Counted from the stretch's first letter, positions 28,177 through 38,331 are shown. The stretch: DNA of 60,505 nt from Planctomycetota bacterium (GCA_003670925.1 QWQG01000135.1:1-60505); one strand, 5' to 3'. The notes: generated by a model from the sequence alone, not told the origin. Translations and numbers: made by a program.

Positions 28177-28693
28177 CAACTCCTTTGTGAACCGACCGAA
28201 CAGACTTGCTGAAAAATCAACTCTGGGGATTATCGTCGATCATGTGAGGAAAGCAAACCCGGGGGCAATTCAAAATTTGCCCGGCTCCTTCCGAGCGTGC
28301 CCGCAAAGTTCAAACCACGAGTCCAACTCTCTCAGGTGCCGCCAACCTCACGAATCACATCGGGACGTCTCAGCATGTCGCTGACGGAAGCGTAAATCAC
28401 AGGTTTGCTCAGTCGTTTGCGGTAAGGGGGCCTTAATGATTGCAACGCGTGCGCTCTTTTTGGCGGTTTTACCAAATGGACATTGATGCTCTGCTGATTG
28501 TTTTTACCGTTAAAGTCGCCCTTGTGCCTCGCACGCGAAACCCAAAAGCGGTTTGCCAAGCAACTTCAGCCACACCGTGGTCATCGGGGCACTACCCTTT
28601 GCGAGTCGTGGACTCTACAGACGCCCTTGCAGGATCTCATTGCGTAAGTCCCGTGCTAACAACTGAATCCTGACAACTGAACCAGACACATTA
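28177..28693. other. Intergenic region upstream of the deacetylase
   Basis: About 517 bases. A minus-strand frame at 28332-28559 (75 codons) is the longest but shows no family resemblance. No promoter, repeat or structured RNA is recognised. Confidence 0.35.
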
Positions 28694-29677
28694 ATGACAA
28701 AACCCATCGCCAGTCTGTCGCTCGACCTTGATAATAAATGGGCGTACCTGAAAACACATGGCGACGCCGGTTGGGACAAGTATCCCACATACCTCGATCT
28801 CGTCGTGCCCAGATTCCTCAAAGTGCTCCACGAACGCAAGTTGAAAATGACCGTCTTTGTCGTCGGTCAGGACGCCGCCCGCGAAGAGAACTTTGAGGCC
28901 CTAGCATCCATCTCCTTGGCTGGGCATGAAATCGGCAATCACTCTTTCAATCACGAACCGTGGCTGCATCTCTATTCGCAGCAGGAATTGGTTTCGGAAC
29001 TGGCAAAGACGGAAGAACATCTTGAACGCGTCACCGGACAATGTCCCATCGGCTTTCGCGGCCCGGGATTCAGCTTCTGCGACCAACTGTGCAAGATTCT
29101 AATTTATCGCGGCTACCAGTACGACGGATCCACATTTCCGACTTACCTTGGCCCGCTGGCCCGCATGTATTATTTCATGTCGACACGGCTGACGAAGGAG
29201 CAGCGCGCGGAGCGAACACATCTCTTCGGAAAATTCAGCGAAGGTTTCCGACCGCTGAAGCCATTCGAATGGGATTTCGCCGAAGGCCGATTGCTGGAAA
29301 TTCCCGTCACCACGATGCCGTTATTTCGAATGCCGATTCATGCTAGCTACATCCTGTCTCTCGCGCAGTTTTCACGCGCGGTCGCCATGACGTACTGGCG
29401 GATGGCTTTGACGATGTGCCGCATTGCCGGTGTTGGTCCATCACTGCTCCTGCACCCCTTGGACTTCATGGGCAGTGAAGATGACCCTGATCTAGCGTTC
29501 TTCCCAGCGATGGGTTGCCCTGCCGAACCAAAGGTCGAAATTGTCGCAGAAATGATCGACATGATGAGCCACCAGTTCGAAGTTCTTCCGATGAAAGATC
29601 ATGCTGCCGCGCTCAAAAGTGCGTTGGCGCATACATCGTCCGTAAATGAAACCAATGCGAGAGTCCGCAGACGCTAA
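28694..29677 (+). CDS. Polysaccharide deacetylase family protein
   Basis: 327 residues. Metal-site motifs of the NodB-type family are clear: SLDLDNKWAYL near the N-terminus (first Asp), then AGHEIGNHSFNHE (His-x3-His) near residue 75-88, GFRGPGFSF for the third motif, and a late LLLHPLDFMG. The family removes N- or O-acetyl groups from polysaccharides such as chitin, peptidoglycan or exopolysaccharide. No signal peptide is seen, so the protein may act inside on lipid-linked precursors or be soluble. It stands alone on the plus strand, with no Shine-Dalgarno visible, between minus-strand groups. Substrate cannot be inferred. Confidence 0.88.
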   Translation: MTKPIASLSLDLDNKWAYLKTHGDAGWDKYPTYLDLVVPRFLKVLHERKLKMTVFVVGQDAAREENFEALASISLAGHEIGNHSFNHEPWLHLYSQQELVSELAKTEEHLERVTGQCPIGFRGPGFSFCDQLCKILIYRGYQYDGSTFPTYLGPLARMYYFMSTRLTKEQRAERTHLFGKFSEGFRPLKPFEWDFAEGRLLEIPVTTMPLFRMPIHASYILSLAQFSRAVAMTYWRMALTMCRIAGVGPSLLLHPLDFMGSEDDPDLAFFPAMGCPAEPKVEIVAEMIDMMSHQFEVLPMKDHAAALKSALAHTSSVNETNARVRRR

Positions 29678-29815
29678 ACAAATGGTGTTTGCGGGGGGAT
29701 AGACGAGGCAGCGCGTGAGCCTCTTTGCCATTCATTCCGTGCGCGATATCCCAATCGGCCAGCATGACTGCCTGCTCTGCGAGAATGTCAGCTGAGCCTG
29801 TCGTAGCCGGCCCGC

Positions 29816-30982
29816 TCACTTGGTCGGCCCTGTGTTGACATACAGTTTCACATTGTGTGTCGCGCGACCACCGGCCAAGATATCCGGACGACCATCACTT
29901 GTCAGATCAGCCACGATCAGATCTTCCGTTGCCATTCCACCTTCGTCCAGAATTTGCTTCTTCCAGACCGTGCCATCCTGATTCATGGCATGATAAACAT
30001 GGACGCCAAATGTCTGAGGTGTATCGCTGTGACCGAAAGCAATCTCATCCGTTCCGTCCCCGTCGAAATCGGCTGTCCAGAGCGCATGGCCGCGCACGAA
30101 TCCGCTGTCGATGACGTGCCGCTTCCATGAAGCCGTGTCAGCAGCTTGGACGTAGACAGCCAGTTGCGTGCCGTGCATGGGTTCCACGGACGTGAGAAAA
30201 CGCCCACCGCCCGCGAGGCGACCGAGCTTCACCTCTCCCGCGCCATTTTGATTCGGATCGTCTGACCCCGTCGCGCCGTCCGCCAAATGCTCGCGTTCCC
30301 AGCCGGAATCCGTGCGACGTATGAGCGATAACCCTTCACGACTCGCCGTGATTGTGTCGATGGAATTGTTGGCATCAAAATCGACATGCCAGTGATTATG
30401 CATCCGATTGAGATCCGCATCGAGGACAGTGGCCGTCCAGCGACTGGTGGCCGGACTTTCAGGAATTTCATACGCCAGCAAACGAACGCCGTTTCCCGTG
30501 CTCCCATTCAATGGTGACACAACCAATTGCGGCGTCCCCTTGCCAAGCACATCGGCCCAACGCATGCGATGGACGGAAGTCTCTTCACCAATCGCGGCAA
30601 CCGTCCACAGGGCTTTGGGATCTTTGCCTCGATGAATCCAGTGCAGAGTCCCCGTTTTTGTCCAGCCGGCGCCGATCGCAAAGTCTACGAGTCCATCACC
30701 ATCGATGTCGTGTGGCGCGATGCTGACGTTGTCCAGCGGTGTCTGGTCCTGCAGAATGATATGCGAAGTCCATGCCGGCTGTTCGTACCAGATCACGCGA
30801 TTTTCTGTCAACGCCACGATGTCCGCATCGCCGTCGTGATCAACATCCGCCACCGTGACTGCATAGCAGACTTTGCCCACGCTCGCATCGATCACTTGGG
30901 CGGCGAATTCCGGGAACCCATCATCCCCCGCCGCCGACAGGCAAACACCCAGAAACACAAGGACAAAACTGATTTTTCGCAT
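29816..30982 (-). CDS. Exported FG-GAP/VCBS repeat protein
   Basis: 388 residues from ATG 30982 behind GAGGAG; further upstream sequence (to 31069) is unlike a signal. The signal peptide is SFVLVFLGVCLSAAG, followed by DDGFPEF. The mature part has repeated Ca-binding-type loops of the FG-GAP/VCBS kind: DVDHDGDADIVALTENR, DIDGDGLVDFAIG, DADLNRMHNHWHVDFD, DFDGDGTDEIAFG and DLTSDGRPDILAGG. They fit a seven-bladed beta-propeller. Such proteins are exported and abundant in planctomycetes; their ligands are mostly unknown. The gene stands alone, divergent from the galT-like gene. Confidence 0.88.
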   Translation of the reverse strand: MRKISFVLVFLGVCLSAAGDDGFPEFAAQVIDASVGKVCYAVTVADVDHDGDADIVALTENRVIWYEQPAWTSHIILQDQTPLDNVSIAPHDIDGDGLVDFAIGAGWTKTGTLHWIHRGKDPKALWTVAAIGEETSVHRMRWADVLGKGTPQLVVSPLNGSTGNGVRLLAYEIPESPATSRWTATVLDADLNRMHNHWHVDFDANNSIDTITASREGLSLIRRTDSGWEREHLADGATGSDDPNQNGAGEVKLGRLAGGGRFLTSVEPMHGTQLAVYVQAADTASWKRHVIDSGFVRGHALWTADFDGDGTDEIAFGHSDTPQTFGVHVYHAMNQDGTVWKKQILDEGGMATEDLIVADLTSDGRPDILAGGRATHNVKLYVNTGPTK

Positions 30983-31135
30983 ACTCAAACGACTCCTCGT
31001 CAAACTGTTTCCGACATGTACTATCCTGTCCCGTTCAGGCAGCATAACATGGCAGAGTGATTCGAGCATCTCAACCTAATTCACCTGTGCTCAGACATCT
31101 CAAAACAACTGCCTCTTGTTAATGAATTCCACAGC

Positions 31136-32167
31136 ATGACGACCTCTGGTCCACAATTTCGCACGGATGTCCTCACGGGCCAGCAGGTGATTGTCGCCCC
31201 GCAACGCGCGCAGCGCCCAGCAGCCAATTTTCAAGATCCGCCGCTGACTCACTCACTCGATCCGTTTACTGAGGGCCACGAAGGCGAAACTCCCGACGAA
31301 CGCTTTGCGATCCGCGTGGATAATTCTGAGCCCAATGGGCCGGGCTGGCAACTCCGCGTCGTGCCGAATCGTTATCCTTCCGTGACGCCCACGTCGGTGC
31401 TGGTTTCAACAACTTCAGCGACCGACGAACCAACACTGTTTCCCTGTTGGCCTGCGTCCGGAGAGCACGATGTTGTCATTGAATGCCCTGACAATCGAAG
31501 TCGGATGGTCGAGCTTTCACCTGCCGAAATTCAGCAGACATTGACCGCTTGGCGCACGCGGATGTTGCAATTGATGCTGTCGCCATCTCTCTGCAGTGTT
31601 GCTGTTTTTCGCAACGAAGGATTTAGTGCCGGTGCATCTCTGGCACACTGTCATTCGCAGATTTTAGCTACCACCGAATTGATGCCACTGGATCTCGCGC
31701 GACATGCACGAGCGACCCTGCATCGCGCAGCTACCGGGCGCGATCTTGGGCAGGACTTGTGGGATGCCGAACGGACGCAGGCAATTCGTGTGATCCGCGA
31801 AACCCCATGCTTCGGCGTCTACTGTCCCTTCGCGTCCCGGATGTCGTGGCAAGTCCGATTTGTCCCGAAGCAGTCTCAGCCTCTGGCATTCGCTGACGCA
31901 TCCGATGCGACGCTACAGGATCTGGCGACGTTACTAAGATCTACGTTGATCGCTCTCGAGAAACAACTCGGTGGTCCGTTCTCCTTCAATCTGACGCTTT
32001 CTCAACCTCGAATCGATCAGCCAGCCGCTTTTTCATGGTCGCTCGAGCTGTTGCCCAGAACGGGTCGCATGGCTGGCTGGGAACTCCTGACCAACGTCGA
32101 GATCGTCACTGTCGCGCCGGAAACAGCGGCTGACAAACTTCGGACAGCCATGGACAATGCGGATTAA
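31136..32167 (+). CDS. Galactose-1-phosphate uridylyltransferase-like protein (HIT superfamily)
   Basis: 343 residues. The layout follows GalT: N-terminal FRTDVLTGQQVIVAPQRAQR, then VVPNRYPSVTP, the active-site region with ASLAHCHSQILAT, and a second HIT-like domain with FSWSLELLPRTGRMAGWEL. GalT moves UMP between UDP-glucose and galactose 1-phosphate in the Leloir pathway. Two features are odd. The N-terminal zinc site CPFCxGxE is here DPFTEGHEGETP (both Cys replaced, residues 42-47). The HPH active site is HCH (171-173); both His are kept. So catalysis may be intact, but zinc binding is altered and the substrate may be another nucleotide or sugar phosphate. Convergent with the COG0523 gene with only 22 bases between stops. 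Confidence 0.85.
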   Translation: MTTSGPQFRTDVLTGQQVIVAPQRAQRPAANFQDPPLTHSLDPFTEGHEGETPDERFAIRVDNSEPNGPGWQLRVVPNRYPSVTPTSVLVSTTSATDEPTLFPCWPASGEHDVVIECPDNRSRMVELSPAEIQQTLTAWRTRMLQLMLSPSLCSVAVFRNEGFSAGASLAHCHSQILATTELMPLDLARHARATLHRAATGRDLGQDLWDAERTQAIRVIRETPCFGVYCPFASRMSWQVRFVPKQSQPLAFADASDATLQDLATLLRSTLIALEKQLGGPFSFNLTLSQPRIDQPAAFSWSLELLPRTGRMAGWELLTNVEIVTVAPETAADKLRTAMDNAD

Positions 32168-32189
32168 TCGGCCGGTGCAAATCTCCACG

Positions 32190-33284
32190 TTACTCGACGA
32201 TGCGATGCGTCGGCACGGGTCGACCGGGACGGAAACTTTGCAATGAAACGACAGTGTGGGTCAAGCCCAGCTCAAGGCTGGTGGCAGCGAGTTCTTCACG
32301 GACGATCATTTCCAGTTCAACCGGGTCGGTCGCGACGCGGGCATTGACCACCACGTTGGCAGACGGCGTGCGTGAGTTGGATGCTAGCGACAATTCGGGG
32401 CCAGTTGCGTTGCTGACAAGGTTCGCAACGGCGTAACTGCCTTCACACAGCCCAATGACTTTCAAATGCGCCGCTTCGGCACTGGACGTGAGCAGACGGC
32501 CGTGTAGTCGCCCAATCAAGTCCATGAGAAACGTGTCAAGTTCAAATTCATGCGGGGATTGCACGACAACTTGGCTATTGAGCCATCCAAGTTCTGCTTC
32601 GCCTTCTGCATAGACATCGTAATCCACTTCCATCACGCGACGACCGAATTGCCCGCGTTGTTCCAGAGTTTCCACGAGTGTTGTAAAACCGCTGCCACTC
32701 TTTGCTGAACAGCGGAGCACAGGGCGGCCCGGATATTCGGTTTCAAGCAGCGTCTGAAGCTCATCAATATCGGCAGTTGACAACTCGTCAATGCGATTGA
32801 TCACCACAAAGTCGGCTTCTTCGATTTGCTTCCGAAAAATATAGTTGGCCTTGGGGGAAAATCCGCTGGTACCGTCGCCACGCAGAATTCTGAGCCCGTG
32901 GCTTGGTTTCAAAATGACGCCGTACGGAGCAATGTCAAGAGGCACGCCGTAAACTTCCGTCAGCGGGCGGATAACCGTAGCCACCAAATCCGTGCAGCTG
33001 CCGACCGGCTCAGCTAAAATAATTTCCGGGAGCTCGCCTTCACCTAAGTTCTCTACCGTCGCAGTCAACGCATTGAAATTGCAGCAAAAGCATGAGCCGG
33101 CGACTTCACCCACCTTGAAGCCTTGGGATCGCAGATTGTGCGTATCGACCAAATCGGTAGTCTGGTCGTTGGTGACGATGCCGACTTTCTTGCCCTGCGA
33201 CATATAATGCCGCGCAAGCCGCGAGATTGTCGAGGTCTTACCGGCACCAAGGAAACCGCCAACCATGATATAAACAGGCTTCAT
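32190..33284 (-). CDS. COG0523 (CobW/G3E) GTPase, putative metallochaperone
   Basis: 364 residues. P-loop GGFLGAGKTS (residues 9-18), the metal-binding CxCC motif in GSCFCCNFNAL (Cys 65, 67, 68), EPVGSCTDL (Walker B-like) and NRIDEL (NKxD-like, specificity for GTP) all fit G3E GTPases of the COG0523 group. These proteins handle metal (zinc, nickel, cobalt or others) for insertion into proteins. The C-terminus shows no His-rich tail and carries a region VIGLCEGSYAVANLVSNATG that resembles no better-known domain. Start ATG 33284 gives the family N-terminus. No zinc-regulated box was identified. It shares no operon with its neighbours. Confidence 0.92.
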   Translation of the reverse strand: MKPVYIMVGGFLGAGKTSTISRLARHYMSQGKKVGIVTNDQTTDLVDTHNLRSQGFKVGEVAGSCFCCNFNALTATVENLGEGELPEIILAEPVGSCTDLVATVIRPLTEVYGVPLDIAPYGVILKPSHGLRILRGDGTSGFSPKANYIFRKQIEEADFVVINRIDELSTADIDELQTLLETEYPGRPVLRCSAKSGSGFTTLVETLEQRGQFGRRVMEVDYDVYAEGEAELGWLNSQVVVQSPHEFELDTFLMDLIGRLHGRLLTSSAEAAHLKVIGLCEGSYAVANLVSNATGPELSLASNSRTPSANVVVNARVATDPVELEMIVREELAATSLELGLTHTVVSLQSFRPGRPVPTHRIVE

Positions 33285-33477
33285 TTGATTTGTTCGTTTC
33301 TGATCTTCAGTTCGAGCAATGGTACGTCGTTGAACTTCGAACCACTGCTCAAATCCTGTGTAGGCTACCCCTGCTTTTTAACAAATCGCGGGTGAGATGT
33401 CACGGTTGCGCCTAATCGTCGTTGCTTGTTTGCTTCTCGTTGTGCATGGATGGAATTGACAAATCGCATCCGACGCT

Positions 33478-34929
33478 TCAAAGCCGAAAAAACGAAAGTG
33501 TTTGGGTTTCGATAAAATCGTGGAGTCCTTCGAATCCGCCTTCGCGGCCGAAGCCCGAGTGTTTCATGCCGCCGAAGGGTGCTTCTGCGGTCGGCCCGGA
33601 ACCGGTGTTGTGGCCAATATGGCCGAAGCTGAGACGTGAGATGACTCGGGCAGCGCGTTCGTCGCTGGCAGTGAAGACATAGGCGGCGAGGCCGTATTCG
33701 GTGCGGTTTGCCGCTTCGATGACTTCGGCTTCCGACTGGAATTCGATGAGGGGTGCCAGCGGACCGAAGGTCTCATCATTCACGCATTCCATCGCCGCCG
33801 TCACACCACGCAGAACAGTGGGCGGAAAAAAGCAACCCTCGTTCGGTTGCGGTTCGCTTGGCACGGCACCAGCGACGCGCACCGCGCCTTGAGAGATCGC
33901 GTCAGCGACGTGTCGTTGCACTTTGTTGAAGGCCTTGCGATCGATCAACGGCCCCATCGTGACGCCGGCCTCCAGACCGTTACCCACTTTGATTGTGTTG
34001 ACACGCGCGATCAGCTTTTCCGCAAACGTATCCGCGATGCCTTGCTGCACGTAAACTCGATTGGCACACACGCATGTCTGACCGGCTCCGCGAAATTTAT
34101 TTGACATCAGTTGATCGACAGCATGGTCGACATCGGCGTCTTCAAACACAATGAAGGGTGCATTGCCACCGAGTTCCAATGCTAGACGCTTGAGGTGCGG
34201 CGCGGTGTTGGCGACGAGTTTCTTGCCGACGGATGTCGAGCCCGTGAAGCTGATGACGCGGACCGCCGGATGTTCGCATAACGCGTCACTGATTTCGCCC
34301 GCCGGACCCAATACCAAATTGGCTTTTCCCGGTGGTAATTCGATTTGCTCGATCAACGAAAATAATGCGATCAGCGAGAGCGGCGTCTTCGACGATGGTT
34401 TAATGACACAACAGCAATCGGCGGCGAGAGCTGCTGAGAATTTTTTGGCCAGCATCGCGAGCGGAAAATTCCACGGTGTGATCAAAGCCGCCACACCAGC
34501 CGGTCGGGAATACACAGTCCATGTATGATTCCGCGGCCGCTCTGCAAGTTGTTGCGGCTTCAGTTGATCGACGCAGCCCGCATAATAGCGGAAAAAACTA
34601 GCCGCGTAATCCGCTTCGGCTTGTGCTTCGGCAAGCGGCTTTCCGTGTTCGTGCGTGATAATCCGGCCAAGTTCGTCTCGATGCAGTGCGATCAGATCCG
34701 CCAGACGAAAGAGCCATGCACTGCGTTGTTCAATCGCAGCGGGCGTGGCCAGCGTACGGGACGCCGCCGCGACGGCACGATTTGTTTCAACGCGACCCAT
34801 GATGGGCACAAACGCGATTGTTTCACCAGTCGCAGGATTCATGACGGGCTGCGTGCGCTCAGAATCGGCCGCACACCATTTTCCGTCAATGTACCCGCTG
34901 GTTGCTTTCAGCAGCAAGGATCGAATCAT
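33478..34929 (-). CDS. Aldehyde dehydrogenase (succinate-semialdehyde dehydrogenase-like)
   Basis: 483 residues from ATG 34929, adjacent to another ATG at 34932 behind AAGGA; a longer frame to 34986 is possible. The GabD/ALDH layout is clear: GKWCAADSERTQPVMNPATG, ITPWNFPLAMLAKKFSAALA, cofactor FTGSTSVGKKLV, catalytic Glu in LALELGGNAPFIVFEDADVD, catalytic Cys in GAGQTCVCANR, and GRIGHNTG-like C-terminal (IGHNTGSGPTAEAPFGGMKH). Closest in my memory to NAD(P)-dependent succinate-semialdehyde dehydrogenases. It is single and divergent from the alpha/beta hydrolase gene. The exact aldehyde is uncertain. Confidence 0.93.
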   Translation of the reverse strand: MIRSLLLKATSGYIDGKWCAADSERTQPVMNPATGETIAFVPIMGRVETNRAVAAASRTLATPAAIEQRSAWLFRLADLIALHRDELGRIITHEHGKPLAEAQAEADYAASFFRYYAGCVDQLKPQQLAERPRNHTWTVYSRPAGVAALITPWNFPLAMLAKKFSAALAADCCCVIKPSSKTPLSLIALFSLIEQIELPPGKANLVLGPAGEISDALCEHPAVRVISFTGSTSVGKKLVANTAPHLKRLALELGGNAPFIVFEDADVDHAVDQLMSNKFRGAGQTCVCANRVYVQQGIADTFAEKLIARVNTIKVGNGLEAGVTMGPLIDRKAFNKVQRHVADAISQGAVRVAGAVPSEPQPNEGCFFPPTVLRGVTAAMECVNDETFGPLAPLIEFQSEAEVIEAANRTEYGLAAYVFTASDERAARVISRLSFGHIGHNTGSGPTAEAPFGGMKHSGFGREGGFEGLHDFIETQTLSFFRL

Positions 34930-35177
34930 CATGGGTTCCTTGTTCAAAACATCTACCGGCCCTGCATCTGCGTTCATGCCGTCCATCGCAGTAGATCATG
35001 CACGATGCGAAATGGCCGCCGAGAGTGTACCGACAGACGCTGCCGAGTCTATCAACTTTGCGGCGGAACAGCGTGACGCTTGAGGCGGCAAGATCGTCGA
35101 TGACTTATACTTCCTGTGGGCATGCGTTACGATTTCTCGGAACTTTGCCGCACTTTGAGTTCCACGAGGATTTTGGG

Positions 35178-36362
35178 ATGCCGACGGAAAATCATTTTCA
35201 GCATCAACAGTATCCCACCGAACCCGTAACGACTCCCATTCAAAGAACCTTGAATGTGGAAGAAGCCGACGAGACGGATTTCTCAACGCTCCACACGGCG
35301 CTCAGGATCGGGCGCGTGATCTTGGTTCATGGGACGTTTATGGGCGACGATCCTTTTGGAATTGCCGATGCCCTGAAGTCTGTCGCGGAATCTGTGCCTT
35401 GGCTGGCCGGGCAACTGAATCGGTTTGCCGAAGTGTCGCAGGAAAAGATGCGCCCCTTCACGGCATCTGTCACGGGCGACGTTGGCAACTATCATGAGCC
35501 TTTTCGTCAGCGGTTTCAGGATCTGGTGGGCGATGATCCGCAGGTGGAGTTGCTGAGCCCGACGTGGTCCGGACAAAATCATCATCTCGCGCGGGCCGAC
35601 CTCGCCGTGCGACTGCTGCATCGATTGCTCGTGCGTCCGCTGTTGGCGGATCAGAACGTTCTGCTCTGGGGGCATTCTCATGCTGGAAATGCGTTCGCGT
35701 TGTTGACCAATCTGCTCGCAAATCACCAACCGAGCGTGGCTCAGTTTTTCGATGCGGCGGCGCAGGACGGTGTGAGTCACTGGGATGAAGTCCGGAAACA
35801 TTTGGCTTCAGCGGCATCACCACATCCGTGGGCGAAGCGAATCTTCATTGCTTGTTTTGCCACGCCTGTGCGTTATGGCTGGGATACCGATGGCTATGCA
35901 AAATTGGCGCATGTGACGTTTCATCGCCCGGATGCAGACGCATTTCCGCTAAGGACGAAACCGCTCTTTCCACCGCAGCAAATCGCAGATGTGATGAATG
36001 CCAGATGGGGCGACTGGGTCCAGGCGTTTGCGATCGCGGGGACAGACGTTTCGTCCATGTCGACGCGGACTATTAATCAGAATCTGACTGCGATTTTAGA
36101 AGCCAATCTGCCGGAGCCGCAGCATGGTCTGGATACGCGATTTATTTCACCAAAACGTGTCCGCGATACCTGCGTTCGCTGGAAGGCCGGGACACGGTGT
36201 CATCGCGATGGAATGAATCTGCTCGTCGACTACAAACTCAGTGGCAAGGTGTCCACGATCGGGCAGCCTGTTGAACTGAGTCTGCTCGGCCATGGCGTCT
36301 CCACGACCATCCTCTGGCTCCCGACTCATCTGAAATTGGTGCTCGAGGCGATGCGCGCATGA
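35178..36362 (+). CDS. Alpha/beta hydrolase family protein
   Basis: 394 residues from ATG 35178, behind GAGG at a good distance; frames open to 34998 would add up to 60 residues with no resemblance. The N-terminal region carries VILVHGTFMGDDPFG (oxyanion HG), then LLWGHSHAGNAFALLTNLL (G-x-S-x-G-like elbow GHSHAG), IFIACFATPVRYGW and later FISPKRVRDT with H residues near CHRDGMN and LLGHGVS. This is a serine-hydrolase fold with a GHSHAG rather than GHSMGG elbow. No signal peptide is seen. Function unknown. The next gene (aroH) is convergent, 16 bases away. Confidence 0.75.
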   Translation: MPTENHFQHQQYPTEPVTTPIQRTLNVEEADETDFSTLHTALRIGRVILVHGTFMGDDPFGIADALKSVAESVPWLAGQLNRFAEVSQEKMRPFTASVTGDVGNYHEPFRQRFQDLVGDDPQVELLSPTWSGQNHHLARADLAVRLLHRLLVRPLLADQNVLLWGHSHAGNAFALLTNLLANHQPSVAQFFDAAAQDGVSHWDEVRKHLASAASPHPWAKRIFIACFATPVRYGWDTDGYAKLAHVTFHRPDADAFPLRTKPLFPPQQIADVMNARWGDWVQAFAIAGTDVSSMSTRTINQNLTAILEANLPEPQHGLDTRFISPKRVRDTCVRWKAGTRCHRDGMNLLVDYKLSGKVSTIGQPVELSLLGHGVSTTILWLPTHLKLVLEAMRA

Positions 36363-36378
36363 TGGTTGACCGCGGGTG

Positions 36379-36750
36379 CTACTGAGCGCTCTTCAGATCG
36401 GGACGCAACTTCTGAGCTTCACGGAGATAGACGTGTTCGATCTCTTTGGGTGTACGATCCGAATTGATGTGCAGCAGTACGCGGATGCAGCGTGGCATCG
36501 CACCGGCAACGGGGATTTCTGTCGCGCACAGCAGCGGCACTTGGTTCATGCCGATGGCGCGAGCGGCCTCAGCGGGAAACGCAGAGACAAGATCGACGGT
36601 GGTGGTGAACACGGCCGAGATGACATCATCGAAGTCAGCGATCTGATTCCGTCGCAGGATTTCCTCCATCAACTCCCGTGCGGCAGCATGAATGAGCGCA
36701 GCATCGTCCGCTTCTACCGTTGTTGCTCCGCGCACGCCTCGAACCGCCAT
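36379..36750 (-). CDS. aroH: Chorismate mutase (AroH type)
   Basis: 123 residues from ATG 36750, behind GGGAG nine bases upstream. AroH-type signature [13 protein letters not shown] (N-terminal Arg of the active site), then [61 protein letters not shown] and [14 protein letters not shown]. It converts chorismate to prephenate for Phe and Tyr. Monofunctional AroH is found in Bacillus and in cyanobacteria; its length is normal. It lies 84 bases below a LarA-like gene in the same direction, with its own likely ribosome site. Confidence 0.94.
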   Translation of the reverse strand: MAVRGVRGATTVEADDAALIHAAARELMEEILRRNQIADFDDVISAVFTTTVDLVSAFPAEAARAIGMNQVPLLCATEIPVAGAMPRCIRVLLHINSDRTPKEIEHVYLREAQKLRPDLKSAQ

Positions 36751-36833
36751 GAACTGTGACTCCCAAAAGACGTAGGATGAAGTCATCCGCTGTGTCCGTC
36801 AATCCATGGCGGTTGCGGAACACGGATTTCTGC

Positions 36834-38057
36834 TCACAGGCTGGCGAACGACAACTGCTGGCGTCCGTTCTGACAGCTCAGAATCGTGGGGTTTTCGGCA
36901 ATCCGGCAGACCGGGTTGGCGGCGATTTCTGGGACTAAGTCCTCTGAAACATAGAGTTCACCCAGATGCAGTGTATTGGGAATGAACATCCAGCGGTGGC
37001 TACCGTACCGTTCTTCGATCGTGCGGATGAGTGTTTCGTCGTCGGCCAAAGTTGCCGGGATCTTGGCGCGGTCCATGTCGCCGGTGGTGAGTGTATTAAT
37101 GAACGTTTTGTGTTCGTTGATTTCAGCTCGCAGGGCTTGGGTGATGAAGTCGGCTAACCCAACGCCAATTGCATTTCCCTGCGACGCCGGGGTCAGCGTC
37201 AGTGCTCCGATGGTACGAATGCGGGGCGTTTTCAAATCTTCAAAACCGGCAATGCCGCGTCTTCCGATAACGTTGGTGTCCATCCCGGTGCCGCTGTAGG
37301 TCTTCCCGATCGCATCGACGATCAGGACGTTCAGATCATCAAGCGGCAGGCGTGGAAAGTACGATCGATGATGTTCCAATAGTTGAATTTCGCGCTGCAG
37401 CATGTCAGCGGGACGAATCGCGTGCAGTTCGGCCGTCTCATCGAAACCGTCTTCCAGAAGGGCTAGGCCTGCTAGAATCCTGCCGGAATCGAGGACACAC
37501 TGGCCCATTTCCAGCAACATGTCTTTCATGGCGACGGCACCTGCGGAGTGAAATGTCTGCGCTGAGCGAATCTTGCCCATGCCGACGACCATCATTTTAG
37601 TGAGACCACTCTGAATCGGCCCGGCAAAACACGTGTGCAGTTTGACGCGATTGACGACCAGCACACCCGCTGCTTCCGAACAGTGGCGGTCCATGTACAC
37701 TGCGCCGGTGCGGACTTCACCAACCTGGACGACCTCCATGCTGCTTCGAATGGGCATGTTCATCGCCACTTCGGTCACACCGAGCGACTCCACCATCTGC
37801 CGCTGTCCTGCAGCGGTCGCTCCGTTGTGCGAACCCATCGCTGGTACAATAAACGGCGTCGCACCGTGGTCGCGCAGCCAATCCCCGCAGGCTTTGATGA
37901 TCAGCGGCAAGTTGCGGATGCCACGACTGCCGACAGTGAGTGCCACATCGCCCTTGGGTACTGCCAGATTCAACGACGACAATTGACGATGCACGGCGTT
38001 ACGGATATCTGCCAGCGGACGAGAAACCAGTTGTTGATGAACTTTGTAGAGTTTCAT
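36834..38057 (-). CDS. LarA/DUF2088-type protein (lactate-racemase-like)
   Basis: 407 residues. The N-terminus carries VALTVGSRGIRNLPLIIKAC, and further along FIVPAMGSHNGATAAGQ. The residues DALDLARYC-like are not present, but VVNRVKLHTCFAGPIQSGLTKM and LNVLIVDAIGKTYSGTGMDT are like the DUF2088 family that holds the nickel-pincer lactate racemase LarA and many relatives of unknown substrate. It probably is a racemase/epimerase-related enzyme, but I cannot confirm the NPN-cofactor Lys. It is followed by aroH 84 bases downstream. No larB/C/E is nearby. Confidence 0.72.
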   Translation of the reverse strand: MKLYKVHQQLVSRPLADIRNAVHRQLSSLNLAVPKGDVALTVGSRGIRNLPLIIKACGDWLRDHGATPFIVPAMGSHNGATAAGQRQMVESLGVTEVAMNMPIRSSMEVVQVGEVRTGAVYMDRHCSEAAGVLVVNRVKLHTCFAGPIQSGLTKMMVVGMGKIRSAQTFHSAGAVAMKDMLLEMGQCVLDSGRILAGLALLEDGFDETAELHAIRPADMLQREIQLLEHHRSYFPRLPLDDLNVLIVDAIGKTYSGTGMDTNVIGRRGIAGFEDLKTPRIRTIGALTLTPASQGNAIGVGLADFITQALRAEINEHKTFINTLTTGDMDRAKIPATLADDETLIRTIEERYGSHRWMFIPNTLHLGELYVSEDLVPEIAANPVCRIAENPTILSCQNGRQQLSFASL

Positions 38058-38331
38058 AGGGCGATCAGGAGCGTGCGTTTCCTCGAAAGTGTGATATGTT
38101 GGAGTCTATGCTGCCGATCGCTTAAAGACTACTTAGTCCTGTGGGTGGACCCAAAAAACAGGGGTTTCTTCCCCATGCATGAATTGCGCAGTCGCGTTGG
38201 CATCCGTGGTGCTGAAGAAAAACGGCGGAACAAAACTCGTGATGAATGCAAGCTGGTGGGTGTGGCACGCAGGCTCAATGTCCAAGTGGCCTTAGCCAAA
38301 CTCGCAGCGCGGCAGAGCGCGACGGCTAGAT

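Noticed and set aside
28332-28559. 75-codon minus-strand frame
   Set aside because: The end (KPVIYASVSDMLRRPDVIREV) looks slightly protein-like, but there is no ribosome site and no family I recognise.
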